A DNA stretch of 64,000 nt, taken from assembly GCF_000372845.1 (NCBI RefSeq), contig NZ_KB889963.1, positions 310,001 through 374,000 of the forward strand. Reading direction: 5' to 3'. The position numbers and the translations under genes were made by a program. Below the pieces are notes generated by a model. It had not been told where the DNA came from. It made no database searches and worked only from the letters and a program-made list of their open reading frames with translations. Of this stretch, positions 44,260 through 54,013 are shown piece by piece (positions within the stretch are counted from its first letter, which is position 1; each line of letters begins with the position of its first letter). Origin of the DNA: Methylocystis rosea SV97. Its GTDB lineage: Bacteria; Pseudomonadota; Alphaproteobacteria; Rhizobiales; Beijerinckiaceae.

Positions 44260-45945
44260 ATGTCCGCACCGCTCCTCTTGTCGCCCGAACTCGTCGAAGC
44301 CGCGCGCGTCTCGCCCGCCTGGCCGTTCGAAGAGGCGCGAAAGCTGGTCAAACGGGTCGAGGCGAGCGGTCAGAAGAGCGTGCTGTTCGAGACCGGCTAC
44401 GGCCCGTCCGGCCTGCCGCATATCGGCACCTTCGGCGAGGTCGCGCGCACCAGCATGGTGCGCCGCGCGTTCGAAGTCATGACCGAGGGCAGGATCGCGA
44501 CGCGCCTCCTCGCCTTCTCCGACGACTTGGACGGGCTGCGCAAGGTCCCCGACAACATCCCGAATAAGGAACTCGTCGCCGCCAATCTCGGCAAGCCTTT
44601 GACGCAGGTGCCCGACCCTTTCGGCACGCATTCGAGCTTCGGCGCGCATAATAATGCGCGGCTGCGCGCCTTCCTCGACGCCTTCGGCTTCGAATATGAA
44701 TTCGCGTCGTCGACGGAATATTATCAGAGCGGCCGCTTCGACGCCGCCTTGAAGCATATGCTCACGCGCTACGACGCGGTGATGAAGATCATGCTGCCGA
44801 GCTTTCGCGAGGAGCGCGCGGCGACCTATTCGCCCTTCCTGCCGATCCATCCGAAGACCGGCATCGTCATGCAGGTCGCGCTGACGGGCTATGATGCGCA
44901 AGCCGGCACGATCTCCTGGACCGACCCCGATACGGGCGAGGCCTTCACCACGCCAGTCACCGGCGGCCATTGCAAGCTGCAGTGGAAGCCCGATTGGGCG
45001 ATGCGCTGGTATGCGCTCGACGTCGATTACGAGATGGCCGGCAAAGACCTCATCGATTCGGTGAAGCTGTCCGGCGCGATCGTGCGCGCGCTTGGCGGGC
45101 GCCCGCCGGAAGGCTTCAACTACGAACTCTTCCTCGACGAGAAGGGCCAGAAGATTTCGAAGTCGAAGGGCAATGGCCTGACGATCGAGGAATGGCTGAC
45201 CTACGCCAGCCCCGAGAGCCTCGCGCAATTCATGTTTCAAAAGCCCACGGCGGCGAAGCGGCTCTATTTCGACGTGATCCCGCGCGCGGTCGACGACTAT
45301 CTGAATTTTCTCGACGCCTATCCGCGCCAGGACTGGAAGAACCGCCTCGGCAATCCCGTCTGGCACATCCACGCCGGAGACCCGCCGCAGGCCGAGACGC
45401 TGGCGCATGAGGGCGACGCCAAGGGCGTGAGCGTCTCCTTCTCGATGCTGCTCAATCTCGCCGCCGTCGCCAACGCCGAAGATCCGGCCGTGCTTTGGGG
45501 CTTTCTGCGCCACTATGCGCGATCCGCGACGCCCGAAAATCATCCGCGGCTCGACAAGCTCGTGGGCTACGCCGTCGCCTATTTCCGCGATTTCGTGAAG
45601 CCCGCGAAAACCTATCGCCCCGCCGACGAGGTCGAGCGCGAGGTGCTGCAAAAGATCGACGAGACGCTGCGTGGCATGGACGGCGCCAGCGCGGAAGAGA
45701 TTCAGTCGGCGCTTTACGATGTCGGCCGCGCCGCGCCGCGCTACCAGGATTTTGCCGCCAAGGGCGCAACGCCCGAGCGTCCCGGCGTCTCCAACGACTT
45801 CTTCAACATGCTGTATGAAGTGCTGCTCGGCGAGAAGAAGGGCCCGCGCTTTGGCTCCTTCATCGCGCTCTACGGCGTCGCCGAGACGCGCAAGCTGATC
45901 GAGGACGCGCTCAACGGCGCCTTTGTGGCGCGTGAAACCGCCTGA
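44260..45945 (+). CDS. lysK: class I lysyl-tRNA synthetase
   Basis: A 561-residue archaeal-type (class I) LysRS charging tRNA-Lys. The HIGH-type motif is [10 protein letters not shown] near residues 52-60 and KMSKS appears as KISKSKGNG near 300. [22 protein letters not shown] is a family-specific segment. Class I LysRS is usual in alphaproteobacteria. ATG at 44260. A TTG at 44242 would add six residues. The stop shares one base with the next start. Confidence 0.95.
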   Translation: MSAPLLLSPELVEAARVSPAWPFEEARKLVKRVEASGQKSVLFETGYGPSGLPHIGTFGEVARTSMVRRAFEVMTEGRIATRLLAFSDDLDGLRKVPDNIPNKELVAANLGKPLTQVPDPFGTHSSFGAHNNARLRAFLDAFGFEYEFASSTEYYQSGRFDAALKHMLTRYDAVMKIMLPSFREERAATYSPFLPIHPKTGIVMQVALTGYDAQAGTISWTDPDTGEAFTTPVTGGHCKLQWKPDWAMRWYALDVDYEMAGKDLIDSVKLSGAIVRALGGRPPEGFNYELFLDEKGQKISKSKGNGLTIEEWLTYASPESLAQFMFQKPTAAKRLYFDVIPRAVDDYLNFLDAYPRQDWKNRLGNPVWHIHAGDPPQAETLAHEGDAKGVSVSFSMLLNLAAVANAEDPAVLWGFLRHYARSATPENHPRLDKLVGYAVAYFRDFVKPAKTYRPADEVEREVLQKIDETLRGMDGASAEEIQSALYDVGRAAPRYQDFAAKGATPERPGVSNDFFNMLYEVLLGEKKGPRFGSFIALYGVAETRKLIEDALNGAFVARETA

Positions 45946-46493
45946 TGCGCGTCGCCGAAGCCGACATTCTCATCGTGCCGGGGTGGAGCGACTCCGGCCC
46001 CGAACATTGGCAGACGCGCTGGCAGGCGAAACTGTCGACAGCGCGACGCGTAACTCAGCGCGACTTCGAGAAGCCGATCCGCGCCGAATGGGAAGAGACG
46101 ATCGCGCAAGAGGTTCTCGCGAGCGCGCGGCCCGCGGTGATCGTCGCGCATTCGCTCGGCGTCATCGCCGCTCTGCATGCGGCGCAGCGCGTCGGCGATA
46201 AGATCGCCGGCGCCTTTCTTGTCGCGCCGCCCTCGGAGGCGGTGATCCGCGAATTGCCGTCGGTCGATTCCGCCTTTCTGCCGATACCGCGCGCGAAGCT
46301 CCCGTTCCCTGCGGCGCTGGTCGGCAGCAGCGACGATCCCTACGCCGATCTGCTCTTCGCGCGCCAACTCGCGCAGGATATCGGCGCGCGCTTCATCGAC
46401 GCCGGCGCCGCCGGACATATCAATGTCGACAGCGGCCACGGGCCATGGCCGGAGGGGTCGCTCGCCTTCGCCAATTTCATGGCGAAACTCTAA
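45945..46493 (+). CDS. RBBP9/YdeN-family serine hydrolase
   Basis: A 182-residue alpha/beta-hydrolase of the RBBP9/YdeN type. The start (LIVPGWSDSGPEHWQTRWQAKL) and the nucleophile elbow VIVAHSLGVIAAL near residue 67 (Ser in HSLG) are diagnostic. Catalytic His lies in AGHINVDSGHGPWPEG at the C-terminus and an Asp in SSDDPYA. Substrate unknown. It is translationally coupled to lysyl-tRNA synthetase by a TGATG overlap. Confidence 0.9.
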   Translation: MRVAEADILIVPGWSDSGPEHWQTRWQAKLSTARRVTQRDFEKPIRAEWEETIAQEVLASARPAVIVAHSLGVIAALHAAQRVGDKIAGAFLVAPPSEAVIRELPSVDSAFLPIPRAKLPFPAALVGSSDDPYADLLFARQLAQDIGARFIDAGAAGHINVDSGHGPWPEGSLAFANFMAKL

Positions 46494-46625
46494 CGCGCGT
46501 CATCAGTTCGGAGTATTGACACGCTATTGGCGATCGTCGACTCTAACGCAATGCGCTGTTCCCAGGCGTTTTTGCATCGGCGTTGACGCGAATTTGTAAC
46601 GGCCGTTCATTGAGAAGATTGCAAG

Positions 46626-48383
46626 ATGAGCATCACCAAGACATTCCGCTCCGCGGCGCTTACTGTCGCCATTCTGTTCGCAAGCGCGCCGGCTTCCATG
46701 GCCTTGGAACGCGTCGAACAGCCCTCTTCCATTCCGGGAGCCGGCCCTTGGGACGAAAAGGCCTGGAACGACTTTTACCGTACGAGCCAAGGCTCTCGCC
46801 TCATCCCCTGGGATTGGATCAGAGCGCTCAAGCAGGCTGACGGCCAACCCTTTCTTGCGGATGGACTCGCCCGCTACGGCTATCTGGCAAACCCCGCGAG
46901 TCCGACGCCGGGGCTCCCGGTCGGCTTCGTCGTCGCCGATGGCGTCTTGGGACCGAGCTGCGCCGCCTGCCATACGCGGCAGATCGAGGTCGAGGGCAAG
47001 GCCTATCGGATCGACGGCGGGCCGGCGCTCGCCGACATGGGCGCGCTTTGGGCCGATCTCGATACGGCCGTAGGCAAAGTACTCTCGGATGCGACGGGCT
47101 TTTCGGAATTCGCCAAGGCCCTTCTCGGAAGCGGCTACGATCCGCAAAAAGAGACAAAGCTGCGCGCCGAAGTCGATCTCTGGTATGCGCGCCACCACGC
47201 CATCACCGAGGCGGGCTTGCCCAAAGACAGGCCCTGGGGCGCCGGACGCATCGACGCCGTCGGCATGATCCTCAACCGCGTCACCGGCCTCGATATCGGC
47301 CCCGGCCCGACGCATATCATTTTGGGAAATATGCGGAAGGCGGACGCGCCGGTGCGCCCGCCGTTCCTGTGGAACGCGCCGCGGCAGGATCATACGCAGT
47401 GGCCGGGCTTCGCCGACAATGGCGACCGCATTCTGGCCATGGCCAGAAACGTCGGACAGGTCTATGGCGTCTTCGGCGAATTCTTCCCGGAGAAAGACGC
47501 CAGCCATCTTCTGGGCTTCAATTACGTCAAGTCCAATTCGGTCGACTTCAAAGGGCTGATCGAGTTGGAGCGTCTCGTCGAGCGGATCGGCCCGCCGAAA
47601 TGGCCCTGGCCCGTGGACACGATGCTCGTCGCCCAGGGACGGCTCATCTACGAGCGTCCCTATGAAGAGGGCGGTTGCGCCGATTGCCATGGGATCGATC
47701 GAGGACAGCCGCGTCTGCTCAATCCGGACACCTGGTGCACGCCCGTTCAGGACGTCGGCACCGACGCGCGCGAATATCAATATTTCGCGCCGGAGTGGAA
47801 GGTCGACACCGGCGCGCTGACGGGCGCCTTCATTCCTTTCGTATCTGAGCCGCTTGGCAGAACAGACGCGCCCGTCTCTGTGCTGGCGACCGCGGCGCGC
47901 GGCGCAATCCTGCAGCACTTCATTCCTGTCACGGTGAATTCGGTCGAGCGTCAAAGGGCCGACGTGGCGCTGGCGCTTCTGCGGCCCTTGGTCGAAGAAC
48001 TAAAGGGCGTCTACAAGATGCCGGGCACGCCGGGCGCAGGACGATGGGCTTGCCGCCGCGCGCCCGAGACGCCGGGCAAACTCAAATTTGAATCGCGCGT
48101 CCTCGAAGGCATATGGGCGGCGGCGCCCTATCTGCACAACGCCTCGGTTCCGTCGCTCGCCGAACTCTTGAAGCCGCCACAGGATCGCGTCACGGATTTC
48201 AAAGTCGGGCCGGCCTATGACATTGCTTCTGTCGGCTTGGCCGCGGAGCAGCCGAAGTCGACCTTCCTGATGAAAACGGATTGCAACAGAGGCTCAGGCG
48301 TCAGCCATTGCGGCCACGACTTCGGAACGGCGTTGAGCGAGACGGACAAGCGCGCGCTGCTTGAATATCTGAAGACGCTGTGA
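46626..48383 (+). CDS. exported di-haem cytochrome c peroxidase-like protein (RoxA-like)
   Basis: A 585-residue protein with signal peptide (ALTVAILFASAPASMA), a haem c site CAACH near residue 112-116 and a second CADCH near 348-352. The size and the WDWIRALKQADGQPFLADG region fit the large di-haem family that includes rubber oxygenase RoxA, larger than classic cytochrome c peroxidase or MbnH. A C-terminal AAPYLHNASVPSLAELL segment is typical of the superfamily. Substrate unknown. It stands alone, 132 bp after the hydrolase gene. Confidence 0.82.
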   Translation: MSITKTFRSAALTVAILFASAPASMALERVEQPSSIPGAGPWDEKAWNDFYRTSQGSRLIPWDWIRALKQADGQPFLADGLARYGYLANPASPTPGLPVGFVVADGVLGPSCAACHTRQIEVEGKAYRIDGGPALADMGALWADLDTAVGKVLSDATGFSEFAKALLGSGYDPQKETKLRAEVDLWYARHHAITEAGLPKDRPWGAGRIDAVGMILNRVTGLDIGPGPTHIILGNMRKADAPVRPPFLWNAPRQDHTQWPGFADNGDRILAMARNVGQVYGVFGEFFPEKDASHLLGFNYVKSNSVDFKGLIELERLVERIGPPKWPWPVDTMLVAQGRLIYERPYEEGGCADCHGIDRGQPRLLNPDTWCTPVQDVGTDAREYQYFAPEWKVDTGALTGAFIPFVSEPLGRTDAPVSVLATAARGAILQHFIPVTVNSVERQRADVALALLRPLVEELKGVYKMPGTPGAGRWACRRAPETPGKLKFESRVLEGIWAAAPYLHNASVPSLAELLKPPQDRVTDFKVGPAYDIASVGLAAEQPKSTFLMKTDCNRGSGVSHCGHDFGTALSETDKRALLEYLKTL

Positions 48384-48518
48384 TCGGGGCAGCTCGGGAC
48401 GCAATGTCCCGAGACGCTTCCTAGCGACGCGGCGCCCTTTTTCCTAGTCTGCTTTTCCGCGCGGCGGGGTCGCCTATATCGACCTTCTTGGCGTCGCTCG
48501 ACGCGGAGGAAGGGACAG

Positions 48519-49190
48519 GTGGAGAAATCCGAATTCGTTCTCCGAGCGAAGTCTCCGCCTGCAGTCGGCCTGTTCGCCGAAGCCACTTCGCTTTCGGCGC
48601 TCGCTGCGCAAGAAGCCGTCTGCACGCGCTGCCCGCTTTACAAAAACGCCACGCAGGTGGTTCCCGGAGAAGGACCGCCGCGCGCCCGCGTGCTGCTGAT
48701 CGGCGAGCAGCCGGGTGACGTGGAAGATGTGTCGGGACGACCGTTCGTGGGACCTTCCGGCAAGCTCCTCGACATCGCGCTGGAGCGCGCCGGTGTCGCC
48801 CGCGACAAATGTTTCGTCACCAACGCCGTCAAACATTTCAAATTCGAGCTGCGGGGCAAGCGCCGTCTGCATAAGAAGCCCGACGCCGGCGAGATCGACG
48901 CCTGCCGCTGGTGGCTCGATCGCGAACGCGCGCTGCTCCGCCCAGGACTGGTCGTGGCGCTCGGCGCGACCGCGATCCGCGGCGCGCTCGGCCGCTCGGA
49001 GGCGGTGTCGCGTCTGCGTGGCGACATCATTGACCTTGGGGACGGCGTGCAATTCCTGGCGACCGTTCACCCCTCCTCTCTGCTACGCTTGAAGGATGAA
49101 TCGGATAAGCGCGAGGCATGGCGAGGATTCCTCGCCGATCTTCGAAAGATCGCCCGCTGGATCGAAAAGGACGCGCGCGCTTTGGACTAG
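48519..49190 (+). CDS. udgX: UdgX-type uracil-DNA glycosylase family protein
   Basis: A 223-residue family 4-like uracil-DNA glycosylase. Cysteines for the [4Fe-4S] cluster begin with CTRCP at residues 35-39. The active-site motif is GEQPGDVED (62-70), where UdgX has GEQPG rather than GEAPG. The UdgX-specific loop KRRLHKKP is at 114-121, whose His118 corresponds to the residue forming the covalent bond to uracil-DNA. VHPSSLLRL gives the second motif. It begins at a GTG with GGAGGAAGG upstream. The 3' end overlaps the next frame by 95 bp. Confidence 0.92.
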   Translation: MEKSEFVLRAKSPPAVGLFAEATSLSALAAQEAVCTRCPLYKNATQVVPGEGPPRARVLLIGEQPGDVEDVSGRPFVGPSGKLLDIALERAGVARDKCFVTNAVKHFKFELRGKRRLHKKPDAGEIDACRWWLDRERALLRPGLVVALGATAIRGALGRSEAVSRLRGDIIDLGDGVQFLATVHPSSLLRLKDESDKREAWRGFLADLRKIARWIEKDARALD

Positions 49191-50301
49191 GAGCCTGGCG
49201 CTGGTCGCGTCGCTGGCGCTGGTCGGCGCGGCGCATGCCGAACTGCTGAAATTTGAGACGCGTCCCGACGGCGCGAACGAGGCGGTTCACGCGACGGTGA
49301 AGCTCGACGGAACGTCTTACGACATCAAAGGAATGCTCTCGAAGCCGGCGAAGCCGCCAAGCGGCGCAAAGGCGCTTCTGCTCCAGACGCAACCGAGCGA
49401 CGATTTGAAGCCGCTGGCGCTCGAGCGCGGGCTCGCCGTGCTGTCGCTCGATCTTGGCAAGCTCCCCGACAAAGCTCGAGCGCCGGCCCTGCGCGATGTT
49501 CTCGGCCATCTTCGCGGCGCGCTCAAGATGAAGCGCGTGCTCGGCCGCGCGCAGGGCTCGGACGCCGATGCGATGTCGGACGCCTCGTCCGCATTCGACG
49601 GATTGTTGCTCCACGACGCAAGCCGCGAGCCCGCCGCGCCGACGCGCTTTATCGCGAGTTGGGGCGCCGACGCCTATTGGCGCGAGAAGCCGCGCGTCGA
49701 GTTCACCAAAGCCGCGCCGCCGAACGGCCGTCGCTTCTATCTTGCCGGAATCGCCGCGTTGACCGCGACGACAAATTGCGCCGCGCCCGTGAACGCGCGC
49801 CCCTCGGCCCCCGCGCTGCGCGCGCTGTTCGCCGCCCTCGACGAGTGGACGGCCAAGGGCGTCGCGCCGCCAGCCTCGCGCGCGCCGCTCGACGTCGATC
49901 TGACGCCCTCGCAGGATCTGAAATGGCCGAAAATTCCCGCCCTGCCGGCGCCGCCCGAGGGCGCGCGCCGCGTCCCGAAAATCGACGCGGATGGCAATGA
50001 GGTTCCGGGCCTGCGGCTGCCCGATCTGGCGCTGCCGATCGCCACCTTCACCGGCTTCAATACGCAAAAGGACAAGAAAGGACCGCTCTGCGTCGCGGGC
50101 GCGGCGATTCCCTTCGCGGCGACGAAGGTTGATCGCGAGAAGAACGCCGACTCTCGTTCCGCGCTCGTCGAGCGCTACGGGTCGCGCGCCTATTTCGTCG
50201 CGACGATGCGCGTCATCGCCGACAAGCTCGTCAAGGAGCGGCTGCTGCTGCAGCAGGACGCCGACGCCTATGTCAGCGCGGCGCGATCAGCGCCATTCTA
50301 G
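49096..50301 (+). CDS. exported alpha/beta-hydrolase domain-like protein
   Basis: A 401-residue frame whose likely signal peptide (RSLALVASLALVGAAHA) lies about 35 residues in. The true start may therefore be a non-ATG codon near 49180-49205 rather than the ATG at 49096 inside udgX. The C-terminal part (IPALPAPPEGARRVPKIDADGNEVPGLRLPDLALPIATFTGFN, and DSRSALVERYGSRAYFVATMRVIADKLVKERLL) is characteristic of a bacterial alpha/beta-hydrolase-domain esterase family. The middle looks shortened and an obvious G-x-S-x-G elbow is not seen, so catalysis is doubtful. Confidence 0.7.
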   Translation: MNRISARHGEDSSPIFERSPAGSKRTRALWTRSLALVASLALVGAAHAELLKFETRPDGANEAVHATVKLDGTSYDIKGMLSKPAKPPSGAKALLLQTQPSDDLKPLALERGLAVLSLDLGKLPDKARAPALRDVLGHLRGALKMKRVLGRAQGSDADAMSDASSAFDGLLLHDASREPAAPTRFIASWGADAYWREKPRVEFTKAAPPNGRRFYLAGIAALTATTNCAAPVNARPSAPALRALFAALDEWTAKGVAPPASRAPLDVDLTPSQDLKWPKIPALPAPPEGARRVPKIDADGNEVPGLRLPDLALPIATFTGFNTQKDKKGPLCVAGAAIPFAATKVDREKNADSRSALVERYGSRAYFVATMRVIADKLVKERLLLQQDADAYVSAARSAPF

Positions 50302-50801
50302 GAATTGAGGACGAAAATCCCGGCGTTGAGATAGGTGGCGAAGGCCACCCAGAAGGCGGTGGGCGCCAGCGCGTATCCCGCGACACGGTCCAGCCGCCAG
50401 AACAAGACGATCGTGGCGACGAGGAGCGCCGCCATCGGCAAGATGACGAGGAGGCCGAGCTGTGGGCTTCGCGCATAGAAAAAGGCGAAGGACCAAGCCG
50501 CGTTCAGAACCAGCTGCGCAAAGAACACGATGATCGCCGCGCGCCGGCCTGGCGTCGCCGGCTCGAGCCGTAGAATGCGGTAAAAGGCGTAGGCCATTAA
50601 AACATAGAGGGTGGTCCACGCAGGACCAAACACCCAATTTGGCGGATTCAGCGGCGGCTTGGCGAGCGTATCGTACCAAGGGATGTTCGGCGTCGTCGCG
50701 AAACTGCCGAGCACCGCGGCGGCGAGCACAGGCGCCGCGGCGGCGACTCCTAAGACGAGCCGCGACGGCCGCCGATCCGAAAAAGACGTCGAGCTGCTCA
50801 T
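50298..50801 (-). CDS. tspO: TspO/MBR-family membrane protein
   Basis: A 167-residue protein with five membrane helices and the TspO signature WYDTLAKPPLNPPNWVFGPAWTTLYVLMAYA near residue 42, plus NAAWSFAFFYARSPQLGLLVILPMAALLV. TspO proteins bind porphyrins and act in tetrapyrrole or stress signalling. It converges with the preceding gene, overlapping by 4 bp. Confidence 0.94.
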   Translation of the reverse strand: MSSSTSFSDRRPSRLVLGVAAAAPVLAAAVLGSFATTPNIPWYDTLAKPPLNPPNWVFGPAWTTLYVLMAYAFYRILRLEPATPGRRAAIIVFFAQLVLNAAWSFAFFYARSPQLGLLVILPMAALLVATIVLFWRLDRVAGYALAPTAFWVAFATYLNAGIFVLNS

Positions 50802-50859
50802 AGCGCCTCCTCGCGCCTGCTCACGCTGCGTCCCGCATATCGGGCGCAGCGCGGCGGCT

Positions 50860-51756
50860 TCAAGGCTGCTGCAGGGTCGGGAAAAAGACGGGCGTCGCGC
50901 CGACGCGAACGCTGTTCTGAGATGCGAACATGTCGTCCTTCAGCCAATTGGGCAGGTCGTCTTCGCGGTGTCGGCTGATGAGAGTCTTGTCGCTCTCGCC
51001 GAGATAGATGCGAATGCCGCCCCAGACCGCCTTATAATCATTCTCGCCCACGCGGCTTTCGATGAAGCCGGTGATCGCGGAATGGCCGAGATTCCAGATG
51101 AGCGCCTCGCCGCTGAGCGCGGCCGCATGCCGCCCGCCGACGTAACGATGGCCGACCGATATTTTGACGTTGTAGGTCGGATAGACGCTGATATCGAACA
51201 TGTCGAAGAAGCGCCCGCGCCGCGGCTGCCACTGATAGGCGAGATATCCGGGTCCATAGCCCAGCGGCGTGAAGAAATGGCCCGCGCTCTCCTCATAGCC
51301 GGCGATGCTGGAGAGCGAGAACGGTCCATAGTAATAGGCGCTTTCAGCGCCGACGCGGAAACGCGTGTCGTCGAGACGCTTGTCGTGAGCGATCGCGCCA
51401 TAGCCGCCGAGGAGGCCCACGCTCGGATCGCGCCAGAAGGCGTGTCCGGCGCCGCCGCTCACGAAGAAGCCGCGATGCGCCGCCGCGATCGCGTCGACCT
51501 GAAGGCCGAAACGGTCGCCGACGGGGGCCGTGATCGCCCCCATCCCGCCGGCCGAGGCGTTGTTCAAACGCGCGAAGCCCACCCAGTCAGAGCCGCCGCC
51601 AAAACCTTCAAGCTTGCCGTTGACGCCGTCGACGGCGCGCTTGGATCCGGGGTTTTCCGAGAGCGGAGCCTTCCACCAGGTCGGACCCTCGGCGCGCGCT
51701 GAAGACGCAGCGAGGGCGACCGCCAGAACGGCGAGAAGCTGACGCTTGTATGACAT
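50860..51756 (-). CDS. outer-membrane beta-barrel protein, BcsS-like
   Basis: A 298-residue exported protein (signal peptide RQLLAVLAVALAASSARA) with alternating aromatic/hydrophobic strands (RFRVGAESAYYYGPFSLSSIAGYEE, AVWGGIRIYLG). It resembles proteins annotated as cellulose biosynthesis protein BcsS in alphaproteobacteria. No cellulose genes are nearby, so only the beta-barrel character is firm. Confidence 0.6.
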   Translation of the reverse strand: MSYKRQLLAVLAVALAASSARAEGPTWWKAPLSENPGSKRAVDGVNGKLEGFGGGSDWVGFARLNNASAGGMGAITAPVGDRFGLQVDAIAAAHRGFFVSGGAGHAFWRDPSVGLLGGYGAIAHDKRLDDTRFRVGAESAYYYGPFSLSSIAGYEESAGHFFTPLGYGPGYLAYQWQPRRGRFFDMFDISVYPTYNVKISVGHRYVGGRHAAALSGEALIWNLGHSAITGFIESRVGENDYKAVWGGIRIYLGESDKTLISRHREDDLPNWLKDDMFASQNSVRVGATPVFFPTLQQP

Positions 51757-51890
51757 TGCTATTGTAGTCCCGTGGGTGATCGTCGCGAGCTGTCGACCCT
51801 AAAGGGCTTCAGCCTCGCTGGCTGTGACATTGCGGCAACAGCCCTCCAAAATAGGACCACCAGACGCATCGAATTCACAGCTGTGTTAAA

Positions 51891-53111
51891 TTAATATTGC
51901 AGATCAAGCTTTTGACCAGCGGCGCCCAGATGTTCGCTCAAATTCTCGCGCGTCGCCGGATCGACAATGGCGAAGGGCGCAGCGACCGCCGCCCCGGCCA
52001 CGCCGCCGACCGCCGAAACCGCCCCCGCGGTCGCGATTCCAAGGTGATCGCCGATGCCCGCCTGTCCGTCTCTTAGCGGCTGACCCTGCGCCAGCCTGGC
52101 GCCGATGGAGCGCACGACCTGGGGAGAAGACGCGAACTTGCTATGCTCCAAAGGATCGCTGGTGGCGATGCCCGTCAGATCGACGACCTTCACCCGATCC
52201 CGGTCGAGGACCTCCTGATAGGGGGACGCCTTCGGATCGACGGCGCCCAGACGCGTATTGCCCCAGAAGCGGCGGGACGCCGCGAGCGCGTCGTCGTCGC
52301 GCGAGGCGAACAGCGTAAAGATCGAAGGTCGAACGCCGCCGATCTCGGCGATCTGACGCCGGAAGACGTCGAAATCGACGTCCGGCGAGGCGAGCATGAC
52401 GTTCTGGATTTTCGATCCGATCTGACCGTTGCGGATCGCCATCTGGCGCAGCGCTTCCAGCGTCACCCAATTGCCCATGGAATGCGCGAGGATCGAGATC
52501 TCGCCGACGTCCCGGTCACGCTGCAGCGCCTGCAGCACGAGCTCCAGGGCGTCGCGCGAATAGCTGGCGCTCTCATGGTCGTAGCCATATTGCAGCAGCC
52601 GGCCGCGCGACGGCCAGGTGAACAGCACCGGCGTGACGTCCGCGCGCGAGTCGTGGACGATCTGCGCGAAGCGGTAGACCGCCTCCTCGAAACGCGTGTT
52701 GAAGCCGTGGACGAAGAGAAGCACCTGCCGCTTGGGCGTCTTGCGGATGCGGGCGTTGAAGTCCGCGAGCGCCGCCTCCCTGCTCAGTACCTCGGCGCGC
52801 ACGGTGGCGAATTGGATGGCCGGGTTGGGAGTCGGCCCATCCGGCCACTGCACTTCCCCGACCGCGCGCGAGGCGTCTGGCGGGATCGAGACGGCGATAT
52901 CGGCGAAATGAACGCCGTGTCCGCGTTCGCCCGAAAACATGACGCCGGGCTCGGAGTCATTCGGCTGTCTGGTGGTGACGACCAAAAGATCGACGACGCT
53001 GGCGCCAGGCGCAACCTGATGCGTCGCGACAAGCGTGCCGTGCGGCCGGCTCGAACAAGCGCTGAACGCGAGCGCCAGAAGCGCCGCCAAGATAATCCGC
53101 CCGCGCCCCAT
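51891..53111 (-). CDS. alpha/beta-hydrolase lipoprotein (DUF900 family)
   Basis: A 406-residue protein with a lipobox signal (LLALAFSACSS), so probably membrane-anchored. The DUF900 hydrolase domain shows VLLFVHGFNTRFEEAVYRFAQI near residue 130, TWPSRGRLLQYGYDHESA near 165 and the nucleophile elbow ISILAHSMGNWVTLEAL near 205. A hydrophobic Gly/Ala-rich stretch lies near the C-terminus. Substrate unknown. Monocistronic by spacing. Confidence 0.88.
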   Translation of the reverse strand: MGRGRIILAALLALAFSACSSRPHGTLVATHQVAPGASVVDLLVVTTRQPNDSEPGVMFSGERGHGVHFADIAVSIPPDASRAVGEVQWPDGPTPNPAIQFATVRAEVLSREAALADFNARIRKTPKRQVLLFVHGFNTRFEEAVYRFAQIVHDSRADVTPVLFTWPSRGRLLQYGYDHESASYSRDALELVLQALQRDRDVGEISILAHSMGNWVTLEALRQMAIRNGQIGSKIQNVMLASPDVDFDVFRRQIAEIGGVRPSIFTLFASRDDDALAASRRFWGNTRLGAVDPKASPYQEVLDRDRVKVVDLTGIATSDPLEHSKFASSPQVVRSIGARLAQGQPLRDGQAGIGDHLGIATAGAVSAVGGVAGAAVAAPFAIVDPATRENLSEHLGAAGQKLDLQY

Positions 53112-53321
53112 ACGCCGCCTGTACTCAAGTGTTCATCCGCAGCGTCGCCGCTCAGGCGAAGCCAAACACGCTCCGTCCCTCATCTTTGCGGCTCAATTGC
53201 GACAGTTTCGCGCGTTGTGCGCAGCCGCACTGATTTCTTGAGAGGAATGCGCCATTATGGCCACGCTCGCTGAAGAGGCGAGCGTCGGAGGCGGGGCTGG
53301 GACGAATCGCCTCCGACTGCG

Positions 53322-53350
53322 CAGGGGAAAGCCTCAAAAACTTTCCCCTG
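53322..53350 (-). terminator. terminator-like hairpin after the host-attachment-family gene
   Basis: A perfect 10-bp stem CAGGGGAAAG/CTTTCCCCTG with a 9-base loop, 4 bp after the end of the leftward gene. A second hairpin CGGAGGCG/CGCCTCCG lies at 53286-53315. No clear T-run on the leftward strand. Confidence 0.5.
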
Positions 53351-53354
53351 CCTC

Positions 53355-53804
53355 TCAACCGCGGGTCAGCGCCTTTTCGATATCCTTGAGCGGATGGCGG
53401 GTCAGGTCCTTGGCGAGTTCGCCGACGACCTTGCTCTGCGCCTTGACGGACAGCTCCTTGCGGATTTCGCCGAGCGCCTTTGGCGGCGCGACAATGGCGA
53501 TGGCGTCCAATTCTCCTGATTCCGCCGCCTGATTGATGCGGTCCGCCATGGCGCGGGCGAAGCGCTCCTCCTCCAGCTCATGCCAGTCGGTATTTTGCAT
53601 GGCGCTTCGGCCCGGCGAGAAGGACGCGAAGCTGCGGCCGGGACGATCCGTTCCCTGCTCATGCGTCGGCGGATTGTCGTCGACCCGCGTCTCGACGACG
53701 CGAAGGTCGAGGAGCTCGGCGTCGCCATGGTTTTGAAAAAAGAGCGCCCGGCGGCCGTCTCCGACCAATACCCAGGCGCCGTTGCCGACGGAAAATTCGC
53801 TCAT
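53355..53804 (-). CDS. host attachment family protein (PF10116-like)
   Basis: A 149-residue protein from the ATG at 53804. The segments NGAWVLVGDGRRALFFQNHGD, EEERFARAMADRINQAAESGELDAIAIVAPPKALGEIRKEL and VVGELAKDLTRHPLKDIEKAL match the family first described in Agrobacterium as required for host attachment, related to the eRF1-like/baeRF fold. Soluble, function unresolved. The frame is open upstream to 53921. Confidence 0.88.
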   Translation of the reverse strand: MSEFSVGNGAWVLVGDGRRALFFQNHGDAELLDLRVVETRVDDNPPTHEQGTDRPGRSFASFSPGRSAMQNTDWHELEEERFARAMADRINQAAESGELDAIAIVAPPKALGEIRKELSVKAQSKVVGELAKDLTRHPLKDIEKALTRG

Positions 53805-54013
53805 GATGCTCCCTCGCCTTCCAACGTCGTTCTCATCAATTCTGGACGTCAGGCGAGGCCGCTCGGCTGCGGCGCGCAGCCGCGTCATGCGGGCGTCATA
53901 TCCTCGCGGGAGTTGGGTCACAAGCCCGACAGCCGTTACGCGCCCCTTTACGAAGAGCGCTCTAACGCAAGGATAGCGCGCGGCTGGGCGCGTTCAATGC
54001 GCGCTTCGCCGCA

